Made by a program: the position numbers and the translations under genes. Below the pieces are notes generated by a model, which was given only the letters and a program-made list of their open reading frames with translations, searched no databases and was not told the DNA's origin. DNA of 64,000 bases, from positions 1,798,001 to 1,862,000 of the forward strand of contig NZ_JAPEOR010000001.1 of the NCBI RefSeq assembly GCF_026341125.1, read 5' to 3'. The DNA is from Streptomyces sp. NBC_01142. GTDB taxonomy: Bacteria; Actinomycetota; Actinomycetes; Streptomycetales; Streptomycetaceae. This document shows positions 17,156-24,814 of the stretch, piece after piece. Position 1 is the first letter of the stretch, and each line of letters opens with the position of its first letter.

Positions 17156-18748
17156 ATGTCCACCACCGCACTGACCGGTCGTATCCAGGTCCTCGGCGCA
17201 CCCGGCGACCGCTTCGACGAGATCCTCACACCCGAGGCGCTGGACTTCATCGCCCGCCTCGACGCCGCCTTCGTCGGCCGTCGCTTCGAGCTGTTCGCCG
17301 AGCGGCGGCGGCTGGCGGGCCGACTCACTTCCGGCTTCCCGCTCGACTTCTCCCGCGCCACCACGGGCACCCGTAACGACCCCGACTGGCGGGTCGCCCC
17401 GCCCGCCCCGGGCCTGACCGACCGCCGGGTGGAGATCACCGGACCGCCGGACCGGTGGACTGCGGTCGACGCGCTCAACTCCGGCGCCCAGGTGTGGATG
17501 GCCGACTTCGAGGACGCCACCTCCCCCACCTGGGACAACATCATCGGCGGTCAGCTGACCCTGCTGGATGCCGTCGAGCGGCGCATCGACTTCACCGCGC
17601 CCGACGGCGAGGAACAGCAGCGCGGCGGCGAACTCGCCACTATCATGGTCCGCCCCCGCGGCTGGCACCTCACCGAGAAGCACCTGGTGATCGACGACCG
17701 TCCGCTGTCCGCGTCCCTCGTCGACTTCGGCCTGTACTTCTTCCACTGCGCCCAGCGGCAGATCGACGCGGGCCACGGGCCGTACTTCTACCTCCCCAAG
17801 CTGGAGCACCGCGACGAAGCCCGCCTGTGGAACGACGTGTTCGTCCTTGCACAGGAGCTCCTGGACATCCCGCGCGGCACCATCCGCGCGACCGTCCTCA
17901 TCGAGACCGTCACCGCGGCCCTGGAGATGGAGGAGATCCTCTTCGAACTGCGCGAACACAGCGCAGGACTCAACGCGGGCCGCTGGGACTACCTCTTCAG
18001 CCTGATCAAGAACTTCGCCCACCGCCCCGACTTCACCCTTCCCGACCGGGACCGGGTCACCATGACCGCCCCGTTCCTGCGGGCCTACACCGAACTGCTC
18101 GTCCGCACCTGCCACAAGCGCGGCGCCCACGCCATCGGCGGCATGGCCGCACACGTGCCCGTCCAGGACGCCACGGCACAGGAATCCTCACTCGCCAGGG
18201 TCCGGCTCGACAAGGAACGTGAGGCGGAGGACGGCTTCGACGGCACCTGGGTGGCCCACCCGGCACTCGTCCCCCTCTGCCGCGACATCTTCAACGGCGT
18301 CCTCGGCGGCCGGCCCCACCAGCTCGACCGCACGCGCGAAGACGTCAGCGTCGGCGCCGACGACCTCCTGGCCGTCCGCCGCACTGCAGGCCCGCCCACG
18401 CTGAACGGCGTCCGTTCCAACATCGCCCTCGCCCTGCGCTACTTCGACGCCTGGCTGCGCGGCCAGGGCGCCGTCCCCCTGGACGGCCACATGGAGGACG
18501 CCGCAACCGCCGAAATAGCCCGCAGTCAAGTCTGGCAGTGGCTACGACACGGCGCCGTCGACCGCGACAGCGTCCTCGCGATCCTGGACGAGGAGATCGC
18601 GGCGCTCGGCCGGGACTTCCCCTGGGCCCGCGTCGAGGAGGTCCGCGAGATCTTCGAACGCACCGCCCTCGCCAGAACACTGCCTGAGTTCTTCACCACC
18701 GACGCCTACGCCCGCCACCTCGTTCGCCGGCCGGAGGTGCGGTCATGA
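17156..18748 (+). CDS. aceB: Malate synthase A
   Basis: 530 residues, typical of the A isoform. It condenses glyoxylate with acetyl-CoA to malate, completing the glyoxylate shunt with the upstream isocitrate lyase. Visible family marks are VWMADFEDATSPTWDN, IMVRPRGWHLTEKH, YFYLPKLEHRDEARLWNDVF, a catalytic RATVLIETVTAALEMEEIL (the metal-binding Glu) and GGMAAHVPVQD. The ATG at 17156 follows GAGGAG by 5 nt and fixes the start; an in-frame extension to 17009 covers only leader. It ends in an ATGA overlap with the dehydrogenase gene. Confidence 0.95.
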   Translation: MSTTALTGRIQVLGAPGDRFDEILTPEALDFIARLDAAFVGRRFELFAERRRLAGRLTSGFPLDFSRATTGTRNDPDWRVAPPAPGLTDRRVEITGPPDRWTAVDALNSGAQVWMADFEDATSPTWDNIIGGQLTLLDAVERRIDFTAPDGEEQQRGGELATIMVRPRGWHLTEKHLVIDDRPLSASLVDFGLYFFHCAQRQIDAGHGPYFYLPKLEHRDEARLWNDVFVLAQELLDIPRGTIRATVLIETVTAALEMEEILFELREHSAGLNAGRWDYLFSLIKNFAHRPDFTLPDRDRVTMTAPFLRAYTELLVRTCHKRGAHAIGGMAAHVPVQDATAQESSLARVRLDKEREAEDGFDGTWVAHPALVPLCRDIFNGVLGGRPHQLDRTREDVSVGADDLLAVRRTAGPPTLNGVRSNIALALRYFDAWLRGQGAVPLDGHMEDAATAEIARSQVWQWLRHGAVDRDSVLAILDEEIAALGRDFPWARVEEVREIFERTALARTLPEFFTTDAYARHLVRRPEVRS

Positions 18749-19614
18749 GCGCGCCCATCCGACGGGTCGGAGTGGTCGGTGGCGGCCAGATGGGGGCCGG
18801 AATCGCCGAGGTCTGCGCCCGCGCCGGGCTCCACACGGTGATCTGCGAGGCGGACGCCACGGCGGCCCGCGGGGCCCGGGAGCGGGTGGCAGACTCCCTC
18901 GAACGCGCCGTCCGGCGCGGCAAACTGGACCGTATCGCCGCCGAGGACGCCCTGGCCCGCATCATCTTCACGAGCAGCCTCGACGATCTGGCCGACCGTC
19001 AGCTCGTCGTCGAGGCCGTGGTCGAGAACACGGACACGAAGACCGGAATCTTCGCCTCGCTGGACAAGGTCGTCGAGGATCCGGAGGCGATTCTGGCCAC
19101 CAACACCTCGTCCATCCCGGTCATGCGCCTGGGCATGGCCACCCACCGTGCCGACCGGGTCCTGGGACTGCATTTCTTCAACCCGGCGCCCGTCCTGCCG
19201 CTGGTGGAGGTCGTAGCATCCCTGCACACCGCGCCGGAGACCGTCACAGCCGTCGAGGAGTTCGCCCGGGACACCCTCGGCAAGACACCAATCCGCTCCC
19301 AGGACCGGGCCGGCTTCGTCGTCAACGCCCTGCTGATCCCGTATCTCCTGTCGGCGATCCGTATGGCCGAGTCGGGATTCGCCACCGCCGCCGACGTGGA
19401 CGCCGGCATGGAACTGGGCTGCGCTCACCCGATGGGCCCGCTCAAGCTCGCCGACCTGATCGGCCTGGACACCGTTGCCTCCATCGCGGAATCGCTGTAC
19501 GACGAGTTCAAGGAACCCCTGTACGCCCCGCCGCCGCTGCTCCAGCGGATGGTCGAGGCGGGGCTGCTCGGCCGCAAGGCCGGCCGCGGGTTCCACACCT
19601 ACGACCGGGGCTGA
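18745..19614 (+). CDS. 3-hydroxybutyryl-CoA dehydrogenase (3-hydroxyacyl-CoA dehydrogenase family)
   Basis: 289 residues. The Rossmann NAD loop is GVVGGGQMGAGIAEV near the N-terminus; NTSSIPVMRLG and LGLHFFNPAPVLPLVEVV carry the catalytic His-Asn region, and DRAGFVVNALLIPYL opens the C-terminal dimerisation domain. It oxidises or forms 3-hydroxyacyl-CoA in fatty acid or poly-hydroxybutyrate metabolism. The ATGA overlap with malate synthase joins it to the acetate/fatty-acid operon. It could also supply the beta-oxidation step missing from the anthranilate cluster 17 kb away, though that is only a suggestion. Confidence 0.92.
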   Translation: MSAPIRRVGVVGGGQMGAGIAEVCARAGLHTVICEADATAARGARERVADSLERAVRRGKLDRIAAEDALARIIFTSSLDDLADRQLVVEAVVENTDTKTGIFASLDKVVEDPEAILATNTSSIPVMRLGMATHRADRVLGLHFFNPAPVLPLVEVVASLHTAPETVTAVEEFARDTLGKTPIRSQDRAGFVVNALLIPYLLSAIRMAESGFATAADVDAGMELGCAHPMGPLKLADLIGLDTVASIAESLYDEFKEPLYAPPPLLQRMVEAGLLGRKAGRGFHTYDRG

Positions 19615-19662
19615 GGGGCCCGGGTTCGGCGCCGGGGCTGAGGGGCCCGCGGCTGCTGTGGA

Positions 19663-19699
19663 GGGGCGCGGAGCAGTTGACTGAGCTGCTCCGCGCCCC
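19663..19699 (+). terminator. Strong hairpin terminator downstream of the glyoxylate operon
   Basis: GGGGCGCGGAGCAG and CTGCTCCGCGCCCC form a perfect 14-bp stem with a 9-nt loop, 49 nt after the dehydrogenase stop. Its right arm is also the start of a 40-bp tandem repeat. Confidence 0.75.
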
Positions 19700-19775
19700 G
19701 CCGTGCTGGAACGCGGTCCGGCGTGCTGCTCCGCGCCCCGCCGTGCTGGAACGCAGGCCGCCGTGCTGCTCCGCG
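19686..19775. repeat. 40-bp direct tandem repeat, two copies plus a partial third
   Basis: Units begin with CTGCTCCGCG at 19686, 19726 and 19766; the first two share the next 19 bases (CCCCGCCGTGCTGGAACGC) exactly. The repeat lies in the 271-bp region without genes between convergent genes and looks like a duplication of terminator-arm sequence. No coding function is apparent. Confidence 0.75.
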
Positions 19776-19885
19776 GTCCGGCCGGAAGCCGGTCCAGGTG
19801 AAGGCGACCTGGCGGACCGGTCCTGGAGCGGTGGGCGTCAGCTCAGGTGGAGCGGGTGGGCGTCAGCCCGGTGAAGCGCGTGGTG

Positions 19886-20581
19886 TCAGCCCAGCGCCCG
19901 AAGAATCTCGGCGGCGAGCGGGGCGGACGACGCCGGGTTCTGGCCGGTGAACAGATTGCGGTCCACGGCGGTGTTGGGGGCCCACGGCTCGCCCTCCTGG
20001 AAATCGGCGCCGAGCTCCACGAGGCGGTTCTGGAGCAGCCACTTCGCCTTGTCGGCAAAGCCTGCCTGGGTCTCCTCGGCGTTGGTGAAACCGGTCAGCC
20101 TGTACCCGGCGAACGGGGAGGAACCGTCCGCACGCCTGGCGGCGAGCATCGCGGCCGGGCCGTGGCAGACCACGCCGAGCGGCTTGCCGGAGTCCAGCGC
20201 GGCGGTGATGAGGGCGCCGGATTCCGCGTTGACGGCCAGGTCCTCCATGGGGCCGTGGCCGCCGGGGTAGTAGACCGCGGCATAGTCGGCGAGGTCGGCC
20301 TTCTCCAGCTCGACCGGGTGTTCCAGCTCGGTCATCGCGCTCAGGCCGGCGGCCATCGAGGCGGCTCCCTCCTCGCCGCCGTTCACCTCGGGCGTCAGAC
20401 TGCCCCGGTCCACGGTCGGCACCACACCGCCGGGGGTGGCGACGACGACCTCGTGGCCCGCCCCGGCGAAGGCACGGTAGGGGGCCACGGCCTCCTCCGC
20501 CCAGAAGCCGCTGGGGTGCTGCGTGCCGTCGGCCAGCGTCCAGTGGTCCGCGCCGGTCATTACGAACAGGATCTTCGCCAT
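19886..20581 (-). CDS. DJ-1/PfpI (Hsp31-like) type 1 glutamine amidotransferase domain protein
   Basis: 231 residues with a flavodoxin-like DJ-1/PfpI fold. The nucleophile elbow is VVCHGPAAML (Cys about 136, followed by His), and YYPGGHGPMEDL supplies the conserved glycine turn. Members act as glyoxalase III, deglycases or chaperones in stress responses, but the individual activity cannot be assigned. It is divergent from a LysR-type gene, and the shared 145-bp region carries an ATTGG-type dyad, so control by that regulator is plausible. Confidence 0.88.
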   Translation of the reverse strand: MAKILFVMTGADHWTLADGTQHPSGFWAEEAVAPYRAFAGAGHEVVVATPGGVVPTVDRGSLTPEVNGGEEGAASMAAGLSAMTELEHPVELEKADLADYAAVYYPGGHGPMEDLAVNAESGALITAALDSGKPLGVVCHGPAAMLAARRADGSSPFAGYRLTGFTNAEETQAGFADKAKWLLQNRLVELGADFQEGEPWAPNTAVDRNLFTGQNPASSAPLAAEILRALG

Positions 20582-20699
20582 CTCACATCTCTCCGTGTGG
20601 TCTCACCGTGTGACGACGCCCCGGCGCTACGTACGCAGAGCGTCATCTCGCCGATGTCCTCTGTCCTCTGTCGTCCGTCCCGAACGTAGATGGCCCTGT

Positions 20700-20749
20700 C
20701 CATTGGAATCCAATAGGCTCGCCACCATGAGCCATAGGGAATCCAATGG
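20700..20749. promoter_or_regulatory. Imperfect inverted repeat overlapping the LysR start, candidate LysR operator
   Basis: The arms 20700-20720 and 20729-20749 match at 16 of 21 positions and each carries GGAATCCAAT or its near complement; the left arm alone contains the dyad ATTGGAATCCAAT. It covers the first ATG of the LysR gene and lies in the divergent promoter, fitting autoregulation plus control of the DJ-1 gene. Confidence 0.5.
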
Positions 20750-21698
20750 ATCGAGGGGAATGCGGTCGAGGGCAATACAGGAGGCCGCCTCGAACGGTCC
20801 GCTCGATCTGACCCTGCTGCGGACCTTCCTCGCCGTGCACCGGGCCGGTTCCTTCACCGCGGCCGCCCGGCTGCTCTCCCTGTCGCAGCCCACCGTCACC
20901 ACCCAGATCCGTTCCCTGGAGCGGCAGTTGGGCCGTGAGCTGTTCGAGCGGCTGCCGCGCGGAGTCGCCGCCACCCCTTTCGCCGACGGCCTCGCAGCCC
21001 AGATCGCCGGCCCCCTGGACACCCTCGCCGCCGTTGCCGAGCGCGGACACCTCGGCGAGAGGGCTCCTGCCGATCCCGTCCATCTCGCGGGTCCGGCCGA
21101 GCTGCTCTGCGTACGCGCCCTGCCTTCACTCGCGCCCCTGGTCGAGCAGGGGGTACGGCTCCGAGTGGACACCGGCCTCACCGACGACCTCCTGGACGGA
21201 CTGCGCGCCGGCCACTACGACCTGGTGATCTCCACCGTCCGCCCGCGCGGCCGCACCCTCACCGCCGTGCCGCTGGCGGACGAGGAGTTCGTGCTGGTCG
21301 CCGCGCCGGGATGGGCCGAGCGGATCGGCCCGGAGCGGGTCGCGGCCGAGGGCCCGTCCGGGCTGCGCGGCGTACCGCTGGTGACATACGCGGAGGACCT
21401 GCCCATCGCTCGCCGTTACTGGCGCCATGTTTTCGGCACCCGGCTGACGGGACAGGCCGCCGTCACCGTCCCCGACCTGCGGGGGGTGCTCTCGGCGGTG
21501 ACCGCGGGGGCCGGGATCTCTGTGCTGCCGCGCTATCTCTGCCAGGACGAGCTCGCCGCGGGCGCGCTGGTGACACTGCTCACGCCCGACGATCCGCCCA
21601 TCAACACCGCCTATCTCGTCGAGCGCCCGGGCGCCGCGGACAGTCCGCACCTGGCCCTGGTCCGCGACCGTCTGCTGCGCGAGGCGCGCGCCTGGTGA
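20727..21698 (+). CDS. LysR family transcriptional regulator
   Basis: 323 residues from the ATG at 20727; a second ATG at 20760, just outside the inverted repeat and after GAGGGG, would give 312 and may be the real start. The N-terminal winged helix-turn-helix is classic (DLTLLRTFLAVHRAGSFTAAA, SLSQPTVTTQIRSLERQLG, ELFERLPRG), followed by a periplasmic-binding-like effector domain ending IYLVERP-like sequence (NTAYLVERPGA). It is divergent from the DJ-1/PfpI gene, the usual arrangement of a LysR regulator and its target. Confidence 0.88.
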   Translation: MSHRESNGSRGMRSRAIQEAASNGPLDLTLLRTFLAVHRAGSFTAAARLLSLSQPTVTTQIRSLERQLGRELFERLPRGVAATPFADGLAAQIAGPLDTLAAVAERGHLGERAPADPVHLAGPAELLCVRALPSLAPLVEQGVRLRVDTGLTDDLLDGLRAGHYDLVISTVRPRGRTLTAVPLADEEFVLVAAPGWAERIGPERVAAEGPSGLRGVPLVTYAEDLPIARRYWRHVFGTRLTGQAAVTVPDLRGVLSAVTAGAGISVLPRYLCQDELAAGALVTLLTPDDPPINTAYLVERPGAADSPHLALVRDRLLREARAW

Positions 21699-21816
21699 GT
21701 CGGGCGGCACGGGCCTCGGTTGGCGCCGTCCTGTGCTGCTACAACGGGAAGGCCGCCCCGATCCGTGACCGACTTGCCCGTGTCGCTGTTGGGCCGAACG
21801 GGTGAGGAGCGCGAGG

Positions 21817-22224
21817 ATGGTGCACATGAGTAGGTACGAGAGGTACGACGTCACCGACGAGCAGTGGGAGGGGTTGGCCCAGGTCGTCCCCCTGCGAGGC
21901 CGCAACGAGTGGCCGTCGCGGGTCGACCACCACACCATCCCGCGGGAGTACGCCTCCGCCGAGCAGCGTCGCTTCGTCGTACTGCGGGTGCAGGTCTTCG
22001 CCGACGCGCGCGAGGTCGCCGAGTACCTCGTCGCACAGATCCCGGTGCTGCTGGACCTGACGAGCGCCGAGACCGACGTCGCCAAGCGCATCCTGGACTT
22101 CAGCAGTGGTGTCGTCTTCGGGCTCGGCAGCGGCATGCACCGGGTCGACCGTAATGTCTTCCTCCTTGCCCCGGTCGGCACGGAGGTCGAGGGGATCGCG
22201 GCCACCGCCGTCCCCCATTCGTAG
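21817..22224 (+). CDS. SepF-like cell division protein (DUF552 paralog)
   Basis: 135 residues. The C-terminal SepF domain is clear: EVAEYLVAQIPVLLDL, then AKRILDFSSGVVFGLGSGMHRV and a closing NVFLLAP. SepF polymerises and tethers FtsZ to the membrane at the septum. Streptomycetes carry several paralogs; this one lacks the long linker and amphipathic N-terminus of the main SepF, and from memory it resembles the accessory SepF-like protein of S. coelicolor (SCO5967), not verified. The ATG at 21817 follows GAGGAG by 7 nt; a second ATG is at 21826. Confidence 0.82.
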   Translation: MVHMSRYERYDVTDEQWEGLAQVVPLRGRNEWPSRVDHHTIPREYASAEQRRFVVLRVQVFADAREVAEYLVAQIPVLLDLTSAETDVAKRILDFSSGVVFGLGSGMHRVDRNVFLLAPVGTEVEGIAATAVPHS

Positions 22225-22280
22225 GAAGGTCACCCAGGCGGAACGGTTCGGCGCGTTTCACGCTGCGTACCGTCCCGCCC

Positions 22281-23453
22281 ATGGATGCAAAAACCCGGCC
22301 CACCGGCGCAATCGACGCCCGCCCCACCGGCGCGAACGACGCCCGGCCCACCGTCACCGAACTGCGGCTCTCCGCCTTCAAATCGCACCGGGGCGCGACC
22401 TTGCCGCTCGGCCCACTGACGCTCTTCGCCGGGGCGAGCGGCAGTGGCAAGTCGAGCGCGCTGCAGGCGTACGAAGCGCTGGCCCGCCTGGGCGCGGGCG
22501 ACGAGCTCGGGGCGGCCTTCCCGGACCCTGCTGCGTGCGTGCCGGAGCGGGCGGCGGCGGACGGGCAGGGACGGAAGGGATTCAGGATCGGCTGCACCGT
22601 CGACGGCCCGGCCGGACCTGTGGAGCTCGACCTTGCCGTGCAGGCGGAACCCGCATTACGTGTGGTGGGCGAGCGGTTGACCAGCGGCGGGCGGACCTTG
22701 CTGACCACCGCGCTGCGCGATCCGGGGCGCTCGTCCGTGCAGGCCGCCTGGTACACCGCCGGGGCCGCGGCGGTCACTCGCGCTCCGCTGCCGGACGACC
22801 GGCTCGGCACGGCCCTGTTGCCGTTGCGGGTGGCCGGCAAGACCCAGGGGCAGTTGCAGGTGCTGGCGGCCGCGGAGCAGGTGGTGGTGGCGCTGCGGTC
22901 GGTCTTCGCCTGCGATCCGCAGCCGCAGCGGATGCGCGAGCCGGTGGTGGCGGGCGAGGGGCGGCTGTGGCGCGGCTGCGACAACCTGGCGGAGGTACTG
23001 CACCGCACACGGAGCCAGTGCGCGAAGCGGCATGCGCGACTGGCGGCCGCGGCGCGCGTGGGATGCGCGGGAGAGGTGGCGGACCTGGCCGTCGAGGAGC
23101 TCGACGACGGCAGGGTACGGGCGTTGCTGGGCCGGGGCGGCGGGCGCGGTGCGACCCCCGTGGGGCGGCTCGGGGAGGGCGAGTTGAGATATCTGGGGCT
23201 CGCGCTGGTGCTGCTGACCGGGCCGGGAGTGCTGGCCATGGACCAGGCGGCCGAGGTGCCTTCGGTGTACCAGTCGCTCACCGTTCTCGCGGACGGCTTC
23301 GACCGCTGCCTGGATCCGTGGCAGGCCCGCGAACTGGTCGCGCTGGGCGCGGAGATGTGCGCGCGGGGGCACATCCGGCTGGTGGGGGCGGTGGCCGATG
23401 CGTCGTATGCGCGTGGGGTGGACGGTGTGACGGTGGTAGACCTGGTGCCGTGA
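22281..23453 (+). CDS. AAA/SMC-like ATPase of RecF/AAA_21 type
   Basis: 390 residues. The opening ELRLSAFKSHRGATLPLGPLT is the RecF/SMC/OLD-type pattern leading to Walker A GASGSGKSS (about 54-62). A signature-like LGEGELRYLGLALVLL and a Walker B-like LAMDQA near residues 315-322 complete the ATPase, although the expected DEPE acidic pair is replaced by MDQA, so hydrolysis may be weakened. Codon 22656-22658 is TTA. It overlaps the MazG-like gene by GTGA. Function unknown; such pairs might act in nucleotide surveillance or defence, but nothing here proves it. Confidence 0.78.
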   Translation: MDAKTRPTGAIDARPTGANDARPTVTELRLSAFKSHRGATLPLGPLTLFAGASGSGKSSALQAYEALARLGAGDELGAAFPDPAACVPERAAADGQGRKGFRIGCTVDGPAGPVELDLAVQAEPALRVVGERLTSGGRTLLTTALRDPGRSSVQAAWYTAGAAAVTRAPLPDDRLGTALLPLRVAGKTQGQLQVLAAAEQVVVALRSVFACDPQPQRMREPVVAGEGRLWRGCDNLAEVLHRTRSQCAKRHARLAAAARVGCAGEVADLAVEELDDGRVRALLGRGGGRGATPVGRLGEGELRYLGLALVLLTGPGVLAMDQAAEVPSVYQSLTVLADGFDRCLDPWQARELVALGAEMCARGHIRLVGAVADASYARGVDGVTVVDLVP

Positions 23454-23782
23454 CGAGAGAAGACGGACTGGATGTGGCGGGGTTGCAGCGCAGGCTGGCC
23501 GAGTTCGCGGCGGCGCGCGAGTGGCAGCCGTACCACATCCCGAAGAACCTGGCGGTGGCGCTGAGCGTCGAGGCATCCGAACTGGTCGAGATTTTCCAGT
23601 GGTTGACGCCCGAGCAGTCGGCGCGGGTGATGGAGGAGGAGGCGTCGGCGCACCGGGTGCGGGACGAGGTCGCGGATGTGCTGGCGTATCTGCTGCAGTT
23701 CTGCGAGGTGCTGGGCATCGATGTGCTCGCGGCGCTCTCCGAGAAGATCGACAGGAACGAGGTCCGCTTCCCGCCGAAGTGA
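23450..23782 (+). CDS. MazG-like nucleotide pyrophosphohydrolase
   Basis: 110 residues from a GTG start overlapping the ATPase stop. It has the all-alpha NTP-PPase motif E-A-S-E-L-V-E-I-F-Q-W (ExxE) followed by RDEVADVLAYLLQF (ExxD), which binds Mg2+ and hydrolyses (d)NTPs to (d)NMP plus pyrophosphate; the length fits the RS21-C6/MazG-like branch. Housecleaning of modified nucleotides is the known family role. Co-translation with an SMC-like ATPase suggests that ATPase regulates or delivers substrate to it. Confidence 0.85.
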   Translation: MTREDGLDVAGLQRRLAEFAAAREWQPYHIPKNLAVALSVEASELVEIFQWLTPEQSARVMEEEASAHRVRDEVADVLAYLLQFCEVLGIDVLAALSEKIDRNEVRFPPK

Positions 23783-23931
23783 AGAGTCGATCCCGCGTCC
23801 AGGACTCCGGATCGACTCTCCGGCCGTCTCCGCTCCCGTCCAGGTCCGTGCCAGGGATCGTCTCCGGCAGGTCTCCGGCCGGTCTTCGATCTTCCTTCAC
23901 TCTCCCTTCGTCACTCTGTGCAGTGATGGAG

Positions 23932-23958
23932 TTATCCACAACGGTATTGGTGTCCACA
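23932..23958 (+). promoter_or_regulatory. Two DnaA-box-like sequences
   Basis: TTATCCACA (23932-23940) is an exact match to the canonical DnaA box, and GTGTCCACA (23950-23958) matches the Streptomyces TTGTCCACA box at 8 of 9. They are in the same orientation, 18 bp apart, in the 269-bp intergenic region before the DUF6099-like gene. This is far too few boxes for an origin; DnaA-titrating or transcriptional sites are possible. Confidence 0.4.
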
Positions 23959-24051
23959 GATTTCCGAATTCCCCTGGCTTTCCGGCTCAAGCGCCTTCAC
24001 TCTGGGTAATGAACTGGTGGGCAGTAAGTCGTACGAACGGGGGCGGCGTAC

Positions 24052-24696
24052 ATGGACGCGGAGCGACTCATCGGGGCCAGTGGGCACGCCCTGGCGCAGA
24101 GCCGGGAGGTGCCGGACATCGTGGCGGAGGCATGGCAGGCCCAGGCCCTCGCGCAGGCGATCGGAAGCCGGCTGGCTGTGTGCGGGCCGCCGGAGCTGAG
24201 AGGCGAGGCGCGCGGACTCAGCGAGATCGGAGGACGAGGGTGCGGAGTGCTCGACCACCCGACGGTGCGCAGTGGCGGGGTCCGGGCCGCGCAACTGTCC
24301 GAGGTGGCGGATGCCCGGCGTACGTTGACGAAGCTGAACGTGCTGCTGGGAGATGTGGGCATCGCCCTGGTCGGGGTCGCGTGCGCCACCGATGAGGAGG
24401 GGTTGTACTGGCAGTGCATCGAGGCCATAGACGCCGCCGACGAGTCGAGCGATCGGGTGCGTGGAATGCTGCGCCGGCTCGCGGTGCGGGATTCGGAGAG
24501 ACCGCCCGGCGAGATCCGGGGCAGAGCGGGTCCGGTCGAGCTGGTGCGTGCGCCGGAGTTGCGGAGCTCCTCCGACTGCCACTCCGACTGCTACGCAGGG
24601 TCCGACTGCTACGCCGCGTCCGATTGCGACGCCGCGTCCGATTGCGACGCAGAGTCCGGCTCGGTGGAGGCTGTGGACTCGGCGGCGGGGCCCTGA
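24052..24696 (+). CDS. DUF6099-like protein with a C-terminal Asp-Cys repeat tail
   Basis: 214 residues. The N-terminal two thirds (MDAERLIGASGHALAQSREV, WQAQALAQAIGSRLAV, TLTKLNVLLGDVGIALVGVAC, QCIEAIDAADESSDRVRGML) look like the conserved Streptomyces family I know as DUF6099; function is unknown. The tail (about residues 174-201) is a tandem six-residue repeat of the type S-D-C-[YD]-A-x encoded by 18-bp DNA repeats, giving five closely spaced cysteines alternating with aspartates. Such a tail could bind metal or form disulfides; it could also be a neutral slippage product. Codon use is otherwise normal. Stand-alone gene. Confidence 0.7.
   Translation: MDAERLIGASGHALAQSREVPDIVAEAWQAQALAQAIGSRLAVCGPPELRGEARGLSEIGGRGCGVLDHPTVRSGGVRAAQLSEVADARRTLTKLNVLLGDVGIALVGVACATDEEGLYWQCIEAIDAADESSDRVRGMLRRLAVRDSERPPGEIRGRAGPVELVRAPELRSSSDCHSDCYAGSDCYAASDCDAASDCDAESGSVEAVDSAAGP
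24571..24654 (+). repeat. 18-bp tandem repeat coding the Asp-Cys tail
   Basis: Four full 18-bp units begin with TCCGA(C/T)TGC at 24583, 24601, 24619 and 24637, preceded by a 12-bp partial unit at 24571. They are in frame, so copy-number change would alter tail length without frameshift. Confidence 0.85.
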
Positions 24697-24814
24697 TGAC
24701 CTCATACGGTCAGGAAAGCATCAGGTGCCGCTGGGCTGTGGTCCTCCGGGGGACTGGGGCCGCCGACGTCGTTCCGTTGAGGTTGACCGCATTTCGAAGG
24801 TGCAGGATGGATGC

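Noticed and set aside
19686..19775. CRISPR-like repeat
   Set aside because: Units are adjacent tandem copies without unique spacers and with only two full copies.
23932..23958. Chromosomal or plasmid origin
   Set aside because: Two DnaA boxes only, with no dnaA/dnaN neighbours; Streptomyces oriC has many clustered boxes.
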